Assembly (NCBI GenBank): GCA_002398875.1
Contig: DHCC01000035.1
Location: 1-24,812 of the forward strand
DNA from: Bacteroidales bacterium UBA4912
GTDB lineage: Bacteria; Bacteroidota; Bacteroidia; Bacteroidales; Dysgonomonadaceae
DNA: 24,812 nucleotides
Direction: 5' to 3'
Shown: positions 1 to 8,494 of the stretch, piece by piece
Numbering within the stretch: position 1 is the stretch's first letter
Layout of the letters: each line of letters begins with the position of its first letter
Program-made: the position numbers and the translations under genes
The notes under the pieces: model-generated
Database searches by the model: none
What the model was told of the DNA's origin: nothing
What the model saw: only the letters and a program-made list of their open reading frames with translations

Positions 1-94
1 AATTCAATAGAATGCCTGTTTGAAACTTCGGAAATTATCCTGTTAAGCTGTGTGTATTGAGGGAGTATGTCGGTGATTTGCATAAGAATTGGCG

Positions 95-1384
95 TTAAAG
101 TTGATTAAACTTACTCATGGCACTCGCTTTTATATCGTCTGCAATGTCAATATACGGTTTCATTGCTTTATAATCGCTGTGTCCCGTCCATTTCATCACT
201 ACATTTGCTGGAATGCCGAGTGAAAGGGCGTTACAAATAAAAGTTCGACGAGCAGCGTGCGTACTTAACAGAGAATATTTTGGCGTAACAACATCTATCC
301 GTTCATTGCCTTTGTAATAAGTTTCGCGCACAGGTTCATTTATTTCTGCTAACTCTGCCAATTCTTTCAAATAAGTATTCATTCGTTGATTGCTGATTAC
401 GGGCAATACCTTTTGGTCTTGAAATGCGATGTCTTTATATTTTTCGAGGATAGCTTTGCTGTGGTTATTCAGTTCAATAATAAGACTATCGGCTGTTTTA
501 ACAGTAGTTATTTCTATATGATTTTCCTTTATATCACTTCGGCGAAGATTAAAAACATCGGAATATCGCAATCCTGTGAAGCAGCAAAATAAAAATACGT
601 CACGCACACGCTCCAAGTATTGTTTTTGTTCCGGTATTTGGAATTCCCTAAATTTTGTCAGTTCATCCCAAGTAAGAAAAATTACTTTTTTGGACGTACT
701 CTTTAATTTTGGTTTGAAGGTATCGTAAGCCGAATTACTGTTGTAGCCTTTTTTAAAGCTCCAACGTAGAAACCATTTCAAAAAACCTATCTGTTTGCCG
801 ATGGTACTGTTCCGCATATCTTTTGATGTACGCAGAAAATCGACGTAGTTATTCAGTCCATTTTCATCAAAATACTCAAATGAAATGTCCGGATTAAAAG
901 ATTTCAAGTGATTTTTAACGGCTGAGAATTTTTCGTAGGTGGAATTTGTCCAATTATTTTGTTTTCCACACTCTTTCACAAATTTATTAAATGCCTCTTT
1001 GAAACTTACGGTGGGTTTTTCAGATTTCAATTCATCTTCTTTAATTGGGTTAAGTCTTAGATTAAAGGCTTCTTTAACATCATCCATTGTGGGCTTTGTA
1101 TTTTGCACCTCAAACTCCTTGAACACCTCCTGCATTTCGGTATAATAACGCAACAAATCAGAATTTATCTCGGATGCTGATTGGCCTAGTTTGTTGGTAG
1201 TTCCGTTTTTAACACGTTCTTTCGTGCTATCCCATTTGGCTACATCAATTCGGTAACCTGTAGTTAATTCTATTCGCTTTCCCGCAAATATTACACGCAT
1301 TCGGATGGGGACATTATCAACTATGGGAACGCCATTCTTCTTCCGGCTTTCTAATGAAAAGATAATGTTTCGTTTTATATTCAT
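95..1384 (-). CDS. Tyrosine recombinase / site-specific integrase of a mobile element
   Basis: This is a complete Bacteroidota-type tyrosine integrase of 429 residues. An N-terminal arm-type DNA-binding region (about residues 1-100) is followed by a SAM-like core-binding domain (about 125-225) and a C-terminal catalytic domain. All catalytic residues are visible: Arg273 in TGLRYSDV, Lys296, His376 and Arg379 in HAAR, His402 in TGH, and the nucleophile Tyr411 in KPYID. I chose the ATG at 1384 (protein starts MNIKRN) over the ATG at 1408. A promoter at 1410-1440 would start transcription near 1403, and family members usually begin just before the first strand of the arm domain. The gene points away from a tRNA-Ser 3'-end fragment at 1540-1555, which suggests it belongs to an element extending to the left. 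Nothing looks truncated. The type of element (conjugative, mobilizable or phage) cannot be decided from this window. Confidence 0.95.
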   Translation of the reverse strand: MNIKRNIIFSLESRKKNGVPIVDNVPIRMRVIFAGKRIELTTGYRIDVAKWDSTKERVKNGTTNKLGQSASEINSDLLRYYTEMQEVFKEFEVQNTKPTMDDVKEAFNLRLNPIKEDELKSEKPTVSFKEAFNKFVKECGKQNNWTNSTYEKFSAVKNHLKSFNPDISFEYFDENGLNNYVDFLRTSKDMRNSTIGKQIGFLKWFLRWSFKKGYNSNSAYDTFKPKLKSTSKKVIFLTWDELTKFREFQIPEQKQYLERVRDVFLFCCFTGLRYSDVFNLRRSDIKENHIEITTVKTADSLIIELNNHSKAILEKYKDIAFQDQKVLPVISNQRMNTYLKELAELAEINEPVRETYYKGNERIDVVTPKYSLLSTHAARRTFICNALSLGIPANVVMKWTGHSDYKAMKPYIDIADDIKASAMSKFNQL

Positions 1385-1409
1385 AATTTGGTGCATTAAT
1401 TTCAACACC

Positions 1410-1440
1410 CAAAATTACACCCATTATTTAAGATATGCAA
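1410..1440 (-). promoter_or_regulatory. Promoter of the integrase gene
   Basis: On the minus strand the sequence reads TTG, 20 bases, TAATTTTG, which fits the Bacteroidota -33 TTG and -7 TAnnTTTG consensus with good spacing. Transcription would start near 1403, about 20 bases before the ATG at 1384. Confidence 0.55.
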
Positions 1441-1539
1441 TGATATTCGGAAATATTTCGTGAAATTATTATTTGGTTATATTCATTGATATAGAATGAG
1501 ATGATAGTCTGTGATTGTATGATAAGGTGTTGGAGAAAG

Positions 1540-1555
1540 TCCCTCTCTCTCCGCA
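1540..1555 (+). other. tRNA-Ser 3'-end fragment, putative attachment site (att)
   Basis: The block TCCCTCTCTCTCCGCA has exact tRNA 3'-end geometry: the last T-loop base, a five-base T-stem strand CCCTC, a seven-base acceptor strand TCTCTCC, discriminator G, then CA. The acceptor strand would pair with GGAGAGA, typical of bacterial serine tRNAs. The 75 bases upstream do not fold as a tRNA, so only the 3' end is present. That is what an element leaves at its distal end when it recombines into a tRNA 3' end. The neighbouring integrase gene supports this reading; NBU2 of Bacteroides is a known case of a mobilizable element using serine tRNA 3' ends. Just to the right, 1573-1580 and 1587-1594 form an A/T hairpin that could be the old tRNA terminator. 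Confidence 0.6.
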
Positions 1556-1622
1556 ATTAAGGACTCCTTGTTCTTTTTTTGATAATAAAAAAAGTAACGT
1601 TAAAGTGTCGTAATTCTAATGA

Positions 1623-1847
1623 GTTACAGCACTTTTTATTATTGCACCTTCCAAATTATTTAAACATAAAAGTCGTTCAGGTTGGAATTTGAGTTGGATA
1701 GGTATTGCCGTATTTTTAGTCGGTAGGCTCGTTAATGGTTATTTAATGTTTGGCAATCCCTTTGTAGAAGATCAAATCATCAATTTTTGTGCATCCATTC
1801 TTGTTGCTATTTCTCTACTTTTAGGTAAAAAAGCTTTGAACAGATAA
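1623..1847 (+). pseudogene. Start-less membrane protein remnant
   Basis: An open frame runs from after a TGA at 1620-1622 to a TAA at 1845-1847 with protein-like composition. It has two hydrophobic stretches, around WIGIAVFLVGRLVNGYLMFG and IINFCASILVAISLLLG, separated by a short polar loop, and ends KKALNR. There is no ATG until codon 42 (1746); a TTG at 1689 is the only other candidate start. An ATG at 1619 in another frame reads only 14 codons to a stop. I read it as the 3' part of a small integral membrane protein cut off at or near the integration site, or possibly a real 52-codon gene starting at TTG. I do not recognise the family. Confidence 0.35.
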
Positions 1848-1950
1848 GTTACATACATGTTAAATATACCGAGATAATTTATATTCATTGGTCGTGGAAT
1901 CAGGAGCAAAAAAGAGATAGTCTTTTCTGTTTCACAGCAGGAGTAAAATA

Positions 1951-2742
1951 TTAAAGTTTCTTCCCTATATAAAAAACATAGCCATAATACTCCTTGTACT
2001 TGTTGTACATATCTTCTTCGTGTAGAGTATTTGCTACAAAATCCCGAGCCTCGGGGTGTTCGCCATATTTTTTGAGGAATAATTCTCTTGCAGCTTGCTG
2101 TGGAGCATAATATCCCTCTAACCAGCAACTTTCCGGAAGAATAAAATGAGCAATTGCTTTATAGCCTGCCTTTTCCATTTGAGTGATTTTTGTTGATATA
2201 ACATCAATTTCAGGATAAGCATCCATCCAGAAGTCGTGAATCTCTTTAGGACGATCAGTTGTAAACCATGTCGCATCTGTAACGGCTATAAAACCACCCG
2301 GTTTAATGAATTTTCTCCATTCGTTCATTCCCTTTTCAAAGCCAATATGAGATATCGCCCCTTCAGACCAAATCAGATCGAACTGCTCTTCATTGAAAGG
2401 TAAAGCGGTCATATCGCCAACTAAAGTATTTATTCGGTTTTTAAAACCTTGTTTTTCAGCATTGATATTAAGCAGATCAATAAATTTGGGGAAGAGATCA
2501 ACAGCAGTGATATTACCTTGTGTATGACTTGCCAGCGTTATTGTTTGTCCACCTGTACCGCATCCGATATCAGCAATATGCGATTTGTCAGTAAGGTTTT
2601 CTATGAAACTCAAGGCTTTGATTGTCATCTCCTTACTGCCCGGTCCTTGTCGTTCAATATTAGTAAAATAATCACAAATTAATTCGAATTGAAATTCGTG
2701 AATTGACCGATTTGATTCAATTGATTTATTATTGTTACTCAT
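1951..2742 (-). CDS. Class I SAM-dependent methyltransferase
   Basis: The protein has 263 residues and one Rossmann-type methyltransferase domain. Motif I is ADIGCGTGGQTI (about residues 57-68) and the acidic residue closing strand 2 is in AVDLF (about 80-84). GDMTALPF follows at about 109-116, motif IV is DLIWSEGAISHIGF (122-135), and the post-motif is KPGGFIAVTDATWF (147-160). The C-terminal third is predicted helical and probably forms the substrate lid. It is cytosolic, with no signal peptide. The family is broad (small-molecule methyltransferases, often of unknown substrate), so the substrate cannot be named. It stands alone: the flank on one side is the att region, and the other side is a 318-base gap with a long palindrome. 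Weak spots: no partner gene and no specific motif. Confidence 0.88.
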   Translation of the reverse strand: MSNNNKSIESNRSIHEFQFELICDYFTNIERQGPGSKEMTIKALSFIENLTDKSHIADIGCGTGGQTITLASHTQGNITAVDLFPKFIDLLNINAEKQGFKNRINTLVGDMTALPFNEEQFDLIWSEGAISHIGFEKGMNEWRKFIKPGGFIAVTDATWFTTDRPKEIHDFWMDAYPEIDVISTKITQMEKAGYKAIAHFILPESCWLEGYYAPQQAARELFLKKYGEHPEARDFVANTLHEEDMYNKYKEYYGYVFYIGKKL

Positions 2743-2831
2743 GATTATTTATTGTGAAGATTTTCAGCTTGATTATCCCATGTACTCCTTCTTAACGCTA
2801 TAAAAAATTACATATAATAGCTTAAGTATTA

Positions 2832-2839
2832 CAAAACTA
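2832..2839 (-). promoter_or_regulatory. Possible -7 element of the methyltransferase promoter
   Basis: The minus strand reads TAGTTTTG, matching TAnnTTTG, about 90 bases before the start codon. No clear TTG is found at the usual -33 distance, so the call is tentative. Confidence 0.3.
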
Positions 2840-2915
2840 AAAATAATATTCTGTATCGTCCTGTTTTTAATTTACTTTTAGTGTAAACCTATTTCAGGAC
2901 TAGACACTCTTGAGC

Positions 2916-3004
2916 CTTGTCTTGTTCTTACCTAAATCTTACCTTGCCCTTATCATCTCCTTTTAAATAAGGGGTTGATAAGACTTAGGTAAGCAGAATA
3001 CAAG
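2916..3004. repeat. 89-base imperfect palindrome between the efflux and methyltransferase genes
   Basis: The arms pair in register around position 2960. CTTGT (2916-2920) pairs with 3000-3004, CTTACCTAAATCTTA (2927-2941) with 2979-2993 with one mismatch, and CCCTTAT (2947-2953) with 2967-2973. It lies just after the end of the RND gene, in the 318-base gap 2743-3060, which holds no gene. It could end the efflux transcript or be a small mobile palindrome. No clean T-run follows on either strand, so a simple intrinsic terminator is not the best fit. Confidence 0.65.
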
Positions 3005-3060
3005 AATTTTATAAGCACGATGTTTGGACTTTGTACTGTCATTTTTTAGTAATTTAATTA

Positions 3061-6000
3061 CTACTTTGAAATTTTTCTTAACCGCCTCATTTGAACTATT
3101 TCATACACAATCGGTATAATAAAAATATTTAGCAGAGTTGAAGTAATTAGACCGCCAAGTACTACTACTGCCATGGGACTCTGAATTTCATTGCCGGGCT
3201 TGTCTCCTTGAAATACAAGTGGAATGAGGGCAAGGGCGGATGTCATTGCAGTCATCAGTATAGGATTAAGGCGATCGGCAGATCCTTTCAAAACGGCATT
3301 GTGCAAAGGTTCACCATCCATTCTCAAATGCTCGTAACGTGAAACAAGTAGAATTCCGTTACGGGTTGCAATTCCAAAAAGGGTTATAAATCCAATTATT
3401 GAGGGAATACTTACTGTTCCTGATATCAAAAGCAGTGCAAACACGCCCCCAATAAGAGCAAGAGGGAGATTAATCAGAACAATTGCTGACAAAATAAGAT
3501 CTTTGAACTCACTATATAATACCAAAAAAATCACCCCAATAGCTAATAATGATGTTATTAATAGTGTACGTGATGCTTTTGCGGCATTCTCAAACTGACC
3601 ACCATACTCAATTCTGTACCCCTCGGGCATTACTATTTCCCTGTTAATCGTACTATTAATTTCATTAACAGCACCCTTCAGATCATAACCAGGTGCAACA
3701 TTAGCAGAAACCACAATCTTGCGCTGTACATTCTCTCGACTGATGCTGTTTGGACCGCCAACAGAAACTATTTCAGCAACCTGCTCTAAAGGCACTTTTC
3801 CACCGTTACCTGTATCAATCAATGCAGATTTCACCTGTTCAATATTCTCAGTGTAGTTCTCGTTGAGTCTGAGAACCAGGTCAAAACTCCTTTGTCCTTC
3901 ATAAATATCGGACAGCTTTTCACCCGAGAATGCTAATTCAATAAAACGATTAAATTCCTCAATCGTTATACCATGTTGAGCAAGCATACCACGGTTTGCT
4001 CTAAGTTGAAGTTGAGGTGTTTCGGTTTGCTGTTCAACTGCCACATCCACAATGCCCTCAATGTCCTTAATAGAGTTCTGAATACGATTTCCAAGCATAA
4101 AGAGAGTGCTGAGGTCAGTGCCAAAAAGTTTAATTGCTATATTTGCCTGAGTACCCGAAAGTATATGGTCTATTCTATGGCCAAGAGGTTGACCCACAGA
4201 TGTAACTATACCATGGATATCTGCAAGTCTTAGACGCACATCCTCCAAAAACTTCTCCCTGCTTCTGTCAGCAAGATCAAAATTAACTTCAATTTCCGCA
4301 CTGTTTATTGCCTGCGAATGTTCGTCAAGTTCACCGCGTCCTGTTCTCCTGGCAGTACTTGTAATTTCAGGGATTTCCAAGAGTTCAGTTTCAATCAGAT
4401 TTCCCAACTTGTTGTTTTCATCGAGCGATATACCCGGTTTGGTTACTGCAGTTACAACCAATGAGCCTTCATTGAATTCGGGAAGAAAGCTCTGTCCCAG
4501 TGTGAAAAATAGTCCTGCAGCCAAAAAAAACAACGCAATGGCAGGGTACAAAATCTTCTTTTTACTGCTTAAAGCCTTAGAAAGAGATTTTTTGTATCCT
4601 GACGATAAACTGCGTGTAAGCCAGCTGTCTTTCTGGTTTTTTTTCAGATACTTGTCATTTGTCAGCATCATTTTGCACATCAGAGGGGTAACTGTCATCG
4701 CCACCAAAAGCGACATTGCGAGTGAGACTATGTAAGCAATCCCAAGTGGTTTTAGCATTCTGCCCTCCATACCTGTTAGAAAAAACAGCGGGATAAACGA
4801 CACAATAATTATCAAAGTGGCGTTCAAAATAGAGGCACGTATCTCTACAGATGCATCAAAAACAACGTATAATACCGGTTTACGTTCATCCTTAGCCAAA
4901 CGGTAGTTTTGCCGCAATCTCTTATATACATTTTCAACATCAATGACCGCATCATCAACCAGAGAGCCAATTGCAATAGCCATTCCACCAAGGGTCATAG
5001 TGTTGATATTCATCCCTAAAAGATGCAGTACAATCACTGTTCCCAACAGGGACAAAGGTATAGCCACAATAGAGATTATGGTAGTGCGTCCACTGCCCAA
5101 AAACAGGAATATAACGATCACCACAAACAGGGCACCTTCTAATAGAGCATTCTCGACGTTTTTCACGGATGCTTCAATGAAATCAGCCTGACGAAATATT
5201 TTAGTATCCATGATCACGTCAGTAGGTAAAGTCTTTTGTATTTCAGCAAGATTCTGTTCAATATTCTCAGTGACTTCCAGAGTGTTTATATTAGGCTGTT
5301 TGGAAACGGAAATTATGACTGCAGGCTTACCATTCATGGAAGCATGACCCATCTTAACAGCACTCCCAATCGTGAGTTCCGCCACATCTGACACCAATAC
5401 CGGTTGACCATTTACTGTCTTAATGTAAGATGCACCCAGCTCATCAATATTATTTGTACGTGCAATTCCCCTTAAAGCGTATTCATTTCCGAAATCCCTT
5501 ATGACACCGCCTGTTGAGTTGCTGCTGAAAGAAGCACCCACATTAGCAAGTTCTTCCATAGTCACCCCATACACATTCATCAGCTGTGGGTCTGCAAGTA
5601 TCTGATATTGTTTGTAATCCCCACCAATTATCGTGACCTGAGAAACTCCACCTGTTGCCATTATAGCTGGCTTTACAACCCACTCAGCCAGAGTTCTGAG
5701 CTCCATCTGGGTAGTGCTGTCACTCTGCATGCCGATAAACAAGATCTCACCCATAACACTTGATTGTGGTGCCAGAACAGGGGTCACATCTTCTGGTAGA
5801 GCATTGCCAAGTGTAACCAGTTTTTCGCTAACCACCTGCCTTGCTTTGTAAATATCTGTACCCCAGTTGAATTCCACCCACACGAAAGAAGAACCTTGTG
5901 AAGATGCCGATCTCACCCGGCGCACATCAGTAGCTCCGTTCATTGCTGTTTCTATATGAAAAGTGACTAATCGTTCCACCTCTTCTGCCGACATGCCATG

Positions 6001-6159
6001 AGCGTCAGTCATAACCACAACAGTGGGGGCGGTCAGGTCGGGAAAGACGTCAATATCCATATCCTGTGCGGTATAGATGCCGCTAACTATAAGCAGTATT
6101 GCCGCAAGAAGGATAAAGAGCTTGTTGTTTAGAGAGAATTTTATAATTTTATTGAGCAT
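3061..6159 (-). CDS. Heavy-metal efflux RND pump, CusA/CzcA family
   Basis: This inner-membrane proton antiporter would move metal ions, or possibly another cation, from cytoplasm or periplasm outward with a periplasmic adaptor and an outer-membrane channel. The preferred ATG at 6159 gives 1032 residues, a normal family length. The first helix follows at about residues 12-30, then the conserved DVFPDLTAPTVVVMT segment. The fourth-helix signature is GSLVDDAVIDVEN (about 398-410), with the paired Asp residues used for proton relay. A second half begins with another helix near LYPAIALFFLAAG. An upstream ATG at 6228 is in frame, but it would overlap the adaptor gene by 29 bases and add 23 polar residues before the usual MLNKIIKFSL start. 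The signature differs from the classic CzcA (VDGAV) and CusA (VDAAI) versions, so the metal cannot be named. The adaptor is encoded just upstream, with 40 bases between them. Confidence 0.92.
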   Translation of the reverse strand: MLNKIIKFSLNNKLFILLAAILLIVSGIYTAQDMDIDVFPDLTAPTVVVMTDAHGMSAEEVERLVTFHIETAMNGATDVRRVRSASSQGSSFVWVEFNWGTDIYKARQVVSEKLVTLGNALPEDVTPVLAPQSSVMGEILFIGMQSDSTTQMELRTLAEWVVKPAIMATGGVSQVTIIGGDYKQYQILADPQLMNVYGVTMEELANVGASFSSNSTGGVIRDFGNEYALRGIARTNNIDELGASYIKTVNGQPVLVSDVAELTIGSAVKMGHASMNGKPAVIISVSKQPNINTLEVTENIEQNLAEIQKTLPTDVIMDTKIFRQADFIEASVKNVENALLEGALFVVIVIFLFLGSGRTTIISIVAIPLSLLGTVIVLHLLGMNINTMTLGGMAIAIGSLVDDAVIDVENVYKRLRQNYRLAKDERKPVLYVVFDASVEIRASILNATLIIIVSFIPLFFLTGMEGRMLKPLGIAYIVSLAMSLLVAMTVTPLMCKMMLTNDKYLKKNQKDSWLTRSLSSGYKKSLSKALSSKKKILYPAIALFFLAAGLFFTLGQSFLPEFNEGSLVVTAVTKPGISLDENNKLGNLIETELLEIPEITSTARRTGRGELDEHSQAINSAEIEVNFDLADRSREKFLEDVRLRLADIHGIVTSVGQPLGHRIDHILSGTQANIAIKLFGTDLSTLFMLGNRIQNSIKDIEGIVDVAVEQQTETPQLQLRANRGMLAQHGITIEEFNRFIELAFSGEKLSDIYEGQRSFDLVLRLNENYTENIEQVKSALIDTGNGGKVPLEQVAEIVSVGGPNSISRENVQRKIVVSANVAPGYDLKGAVNEINSTINREIVMPEGYRIEYGGQFENAAKASRTLLITSLLAIGVIFLVLYSEFKDLILSAIVLINLPLALIGGVFALLLISGTVSIPSIIGFITLFGIATRNGILLVSRYEHLRMDGEPLHNAVLKGSADRLNPILMTAMTSALALIPLVFQGDKPGNEIQSPMAVVVLGGLITSTLLNIFIIPIVYEIVQMRRLRKISK

Positions 6160-6199
6160 TTTGCTTTTCTGTTGATTTGGTTGATTTAACGAAAATGTT

Positions 6200-7708
6200 T
6201 TAATGAACATGTCCTGAGTGGACATCAACAGAACCTGCTGACTGTGATAGTTTCACAAAAACAGATCCTTTGCCAACGACTCTTTCTCCTATCGAGACAC
6301 CTTCCTTTATTTCAGTGCGTCTTCCATCAGTAGCACCTTTCACAATCAATCGTTTTTCAAACAATTCAGGAGTCAGCTGTACATATACAAAATAATTGCC
6401 CATTTCTTCCACTATAGATTCATTAGGTACAGTTATCACCGGCAATGTACCCTCTGTTTTCATAAATATTTCCACGAAACTTCCCGGAAGTAGTTTTGTG
6501 CCACTTTCAAGTTGTATGGTTAAAGTGATCAGGGGGTTATTCTGGTCAACGGATCTACTGTAAGAAATTATTTGTTCTCCTGTATCTCCCGGCGAATATG
6601 TATGATTACCATTAACCGCCCTGAAATTCACGGAAGAGATATTATCAAGGATATCGATGTATTTAGGCTGTAATTTAGTTTGAATTATTAATCTGCTGTT
6701 TTGTGAAATAGACAAAACGGGATCACCGATATCTACATACTCCCCATTTTCCACAAGTAACTCTTTCAGGTATCCAGATACAGGTGAAGTAACTGACTGA
6801 CTACCTGAAGCGAAATTGTTCTTAAGGTTGTTGTAATTTGCCTCTGCTATTTTATATTCAGAAAGAGCCTGATTCAATTCGCTTTCCGAAACAATATGTT
6901 CAGCTGCCAGCTTCTCTTTTCTCTCGTACTCTGCCTTAGCGCGGTTAAACTCGCTCTCAGCTTCAGCAAAACGCACCGACAGATTATTCTCTGCCATCAC
7001 ACTGCCGTCAATTCTAAACAGTTGTTGTCCCGGTTTAATTTCACTACCTTCAAACAGGCTGTTTCCCGATAACTGTACAATTCCACTCATTGCAGATGAT
7101 ATAACATGCACATCATTAGGAGTATTCATGATCTGGCCGGTTGAGTGTATTATCTGTCCCAACAACACCTTTTCAACCTCTTCAGTAGAAAAGTTTATTT
7201 TCCAACTCTGCTCCTTTAAAAAAGTAACACTGTTTCTACCTGAAACATTAGCATTAGAAGCAGCTTGATAGGCTTCATGAGTATCGCCGTAAACCTCAAT
7301 TGGTTGAATGGTCACTATTGAAACTCCGCTGTCTGTCTCTATTTCAAATGAAAGTGTACCTGTACCTTCATCGGCAGGTTTAATCTCGAATTCATAAATT
7401 CCCGGCTTGCTTGACTCACTTATAACTTCTGTAACAGATACATTTCCTGAGCTAAGAGTGGCGATGACGCTTGCTTTGGTGAGCGGTTTGAAATTTTCAA
7501 TTAGGGTAATGTGTGTTAAAACATGACTCACTTCTCCTGCAACAAAAGGTGTAGCAATTACGTACACTTCAAAATCGGGTGAATAGGATGTTAGATGTAG
7601 TTTTTCTTCATGTTGAAGTTCATGTACATCCTCCTTTTTGTTACTGTTGCAGGCGATCATAGTAGCTGCAGCGACCAGCAGTATTATAAAAATATTATAT
7701 GTTCTCAT
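6200..7708 (-). CDS. Periplasmic adaptor (membrane fusion) lipoprotein of the RND pump
   Basis: This 502-residue adaptor would bridge the RND pump and an outer-membrane channel. A lipoprotein signal ends at Cys20 (lipobox TMIAC), so the mature protein is lipid-anchored. Residues about 35-145 form an extra beta-rich, Ig/FixH-like domain ahead of the adaptor fold. The barrel-sandwich halves lie at about 195-235 (SAMSGIVQLS) and 305-335 (SPVSGYLKELLVENGEYV), flanking a helical hairpin rich in Glu and Ala (240-300). Beta-barrel and membrane-proximal domains follow. The tail VDVHSGHVH and the His-containing start of the mature protein (DVHELQHEEKLH) could bind metal; that is an inference. It is the second gene of the likely efflux operon. 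177 bases separate it from the upstream His/Cys-rich gene, and the pump starts 40 bases after it. Confidence 0.9.
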   Translation of the reverse strand: MRTYNIFIILLVAAATMIACNSNKKEDVHELQHEEKLHLTSYSPDFEVYVIATPFVAGEVSHVLTHITLIENFKPLTKASVIATLSSGNVSVTEVISESSKPGIYEFEIKPADEGTGTLSFEIETDSGVSIVTIQPIEVYGDTHEAYQAASNANVSGRNSVTFLKEQSWKINFSTEEVEKVLLGQIIHSTGQIMNTPNDVHVISSAMSGIVQLSGNSLFEGSEIKPGQQLFRIDGSVMAENNLSVRFAEAESEFNRAKAEYERKEKLAAEHIVSESELNQALSEYKIAEANYNNLKNNFASGSQSVTSPVSGYLKELLVENGEYVDIGDPVLSISQNSRLIIQTKLQPKYIDILDNISSVNFRAVNGNHTYSPGDTGEQIISYSRSVDQNNPLITLTIQLESGTKLLPGSFVEIFMKTEGTLPVITVPNESIVEEMGNYFVYVQLTPELFEKRLIVKGATDGRRTEIKEGVSIGERVVGKGSVFVKLSQSAGSVDVHSGHVH

Positions 7709-7885
7709 TATTTGTGCTTTACTGAATTTGTCTATTCTTCTGAAAGATTATGATGCTCAATAAGTATTTAAAGATGATCTTTCAAAATATTCGTTAGCAG
7801 TTGATAATTCCGATTATCAGACATTTAAATACCCTACCTGAAATAATTCGGCAGTTATAAGAAAATTGATAATTAAAGAGGAAAT

Positions 7886-8308
7886 TCAGCAAACAGGAGG
7901 GGCTCTCAATCCCTGAGAGTCCGTGAGGTAGTCTAAATAACAGGGTAGGGAGTATGTTTTGTAAATGGAGTGACGGGTTGTGTTTTCAATTGATGCATCT
8001 GTATTATCAGCACTTAAAAAAAGCAATAGAGGTATAAGATCATTTGTTGCAGCAATAAGCTCTTCCCTGGTGTCATCTCCGGCTCTAAGCATTATATTTG
8101 CATCCGTACAGTCTTTGTTGCTATCCTGACAATCATTGTCAGCAATTTCACAATTGGATGTGTTGCAGCAATTGTCGTGAGATATATTACCGCTAAAATA
8201 AACTATTGAAATATGATCATGATGATGATGAGGTAAAAAAGTGTGTGCCAGTAAAACTATGCCGGCTAAGAATAAAAAAAATGAAACTACTGTTCTTTTA
8301 ATTCTCAT
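7886..8308 (-). CDS. Small exported His/Cys-rich protein, probably metal-associated
   Basis: The product has 140 residues. An N-terminal hydrophobic segment (about 7-22) looks like an uncleaved anchor or signal peptide, and it is directly followed by the histidine cluster LPHHHHDH (residues 25-32). A Cys/Asp-rich stretch has Cys at 47, 48, 53, 60 and 67. A second hydrophobic patch lies at 91-100, and the tail ends LRAPPVC. Short exported proteins with a His cluster near the N-terminus and an R(A/G)PP tail often sit at the head of copper or other heavy-metal efflux operons in both Bacteroidota and Proteobacteria (DUF2946-like layout). I place it by layout only and do not claim a domain match. 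It is the first gene before the adaptor and pump and has its own promoter, so a metal-sensing or metal-buffering role in the envelope is likely but unproven. Confidence 0.75.
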   Translation of the reverse strand: MRIKRTVVSFFLFLAGIVLLAHTFLPHHHHDHISIVYFSGNISHDNCCNTSNCEIADNDCQDSNKDCTDANIMLRAGDDTREELIAATNDLIPLLLFLSADNTDASIENTTRHSIYKTYSLPCYLDYLTDSQGLRAPPVC

Positions 8309-8364
8309 CTTTATACACTCATTTTTATACTCTCAAATTTGTTATTACTAACAACAGATACTTA

Positions 8365-8396
8365 CAAAAGTACAGTTTTTACTGATTAAATCACAA
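8365..8396 (-). promoter_or_regulatory. Promoter of the metal-efflux cluster
   Basis: On the minus strand the sequence is TTG, 21 bases, TACTTTTG, matching the Bacteroidota consensus. Transcription would begin near 8358, about 50 bases before the His/Cys-rich gene, and could continue through the adaptor and pump genes. Confidence 0.55.
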
Positions 8397-8494
8397 TATT
8401 AACAAAATTAGATTATAATTATTCGATAAAATTTACCCATATTATTCTTCATTTACAAAAATGATTATTACATCAAATATTAGAGCATATACAC

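Noticed and set aside
1772..2128. 118-codon minus-strand open frame overlapping the methyltransferase end
   Set aside because: It shares its length with the real gene in another frame and has a Cys/Arg-rich unnatural composition.
7741..7792. TGAAAGAT/ATCTTTCA inverted repeat between the His/Cys-rich gene and the adaptor gene
   Set aside because: The loop is about 27 bases and no T-run follows, so it is neither a convincing terminator nor an obvious operator; eight-base matches in A/T-rich gaps arise by chance.
7898..7922. CTCTCA/TGAGAG hairpin near the end of the His/Cys-rich gene
   Set aside because: It lies inside coding sequence for the conserved LRAPP tail and has no T-run.
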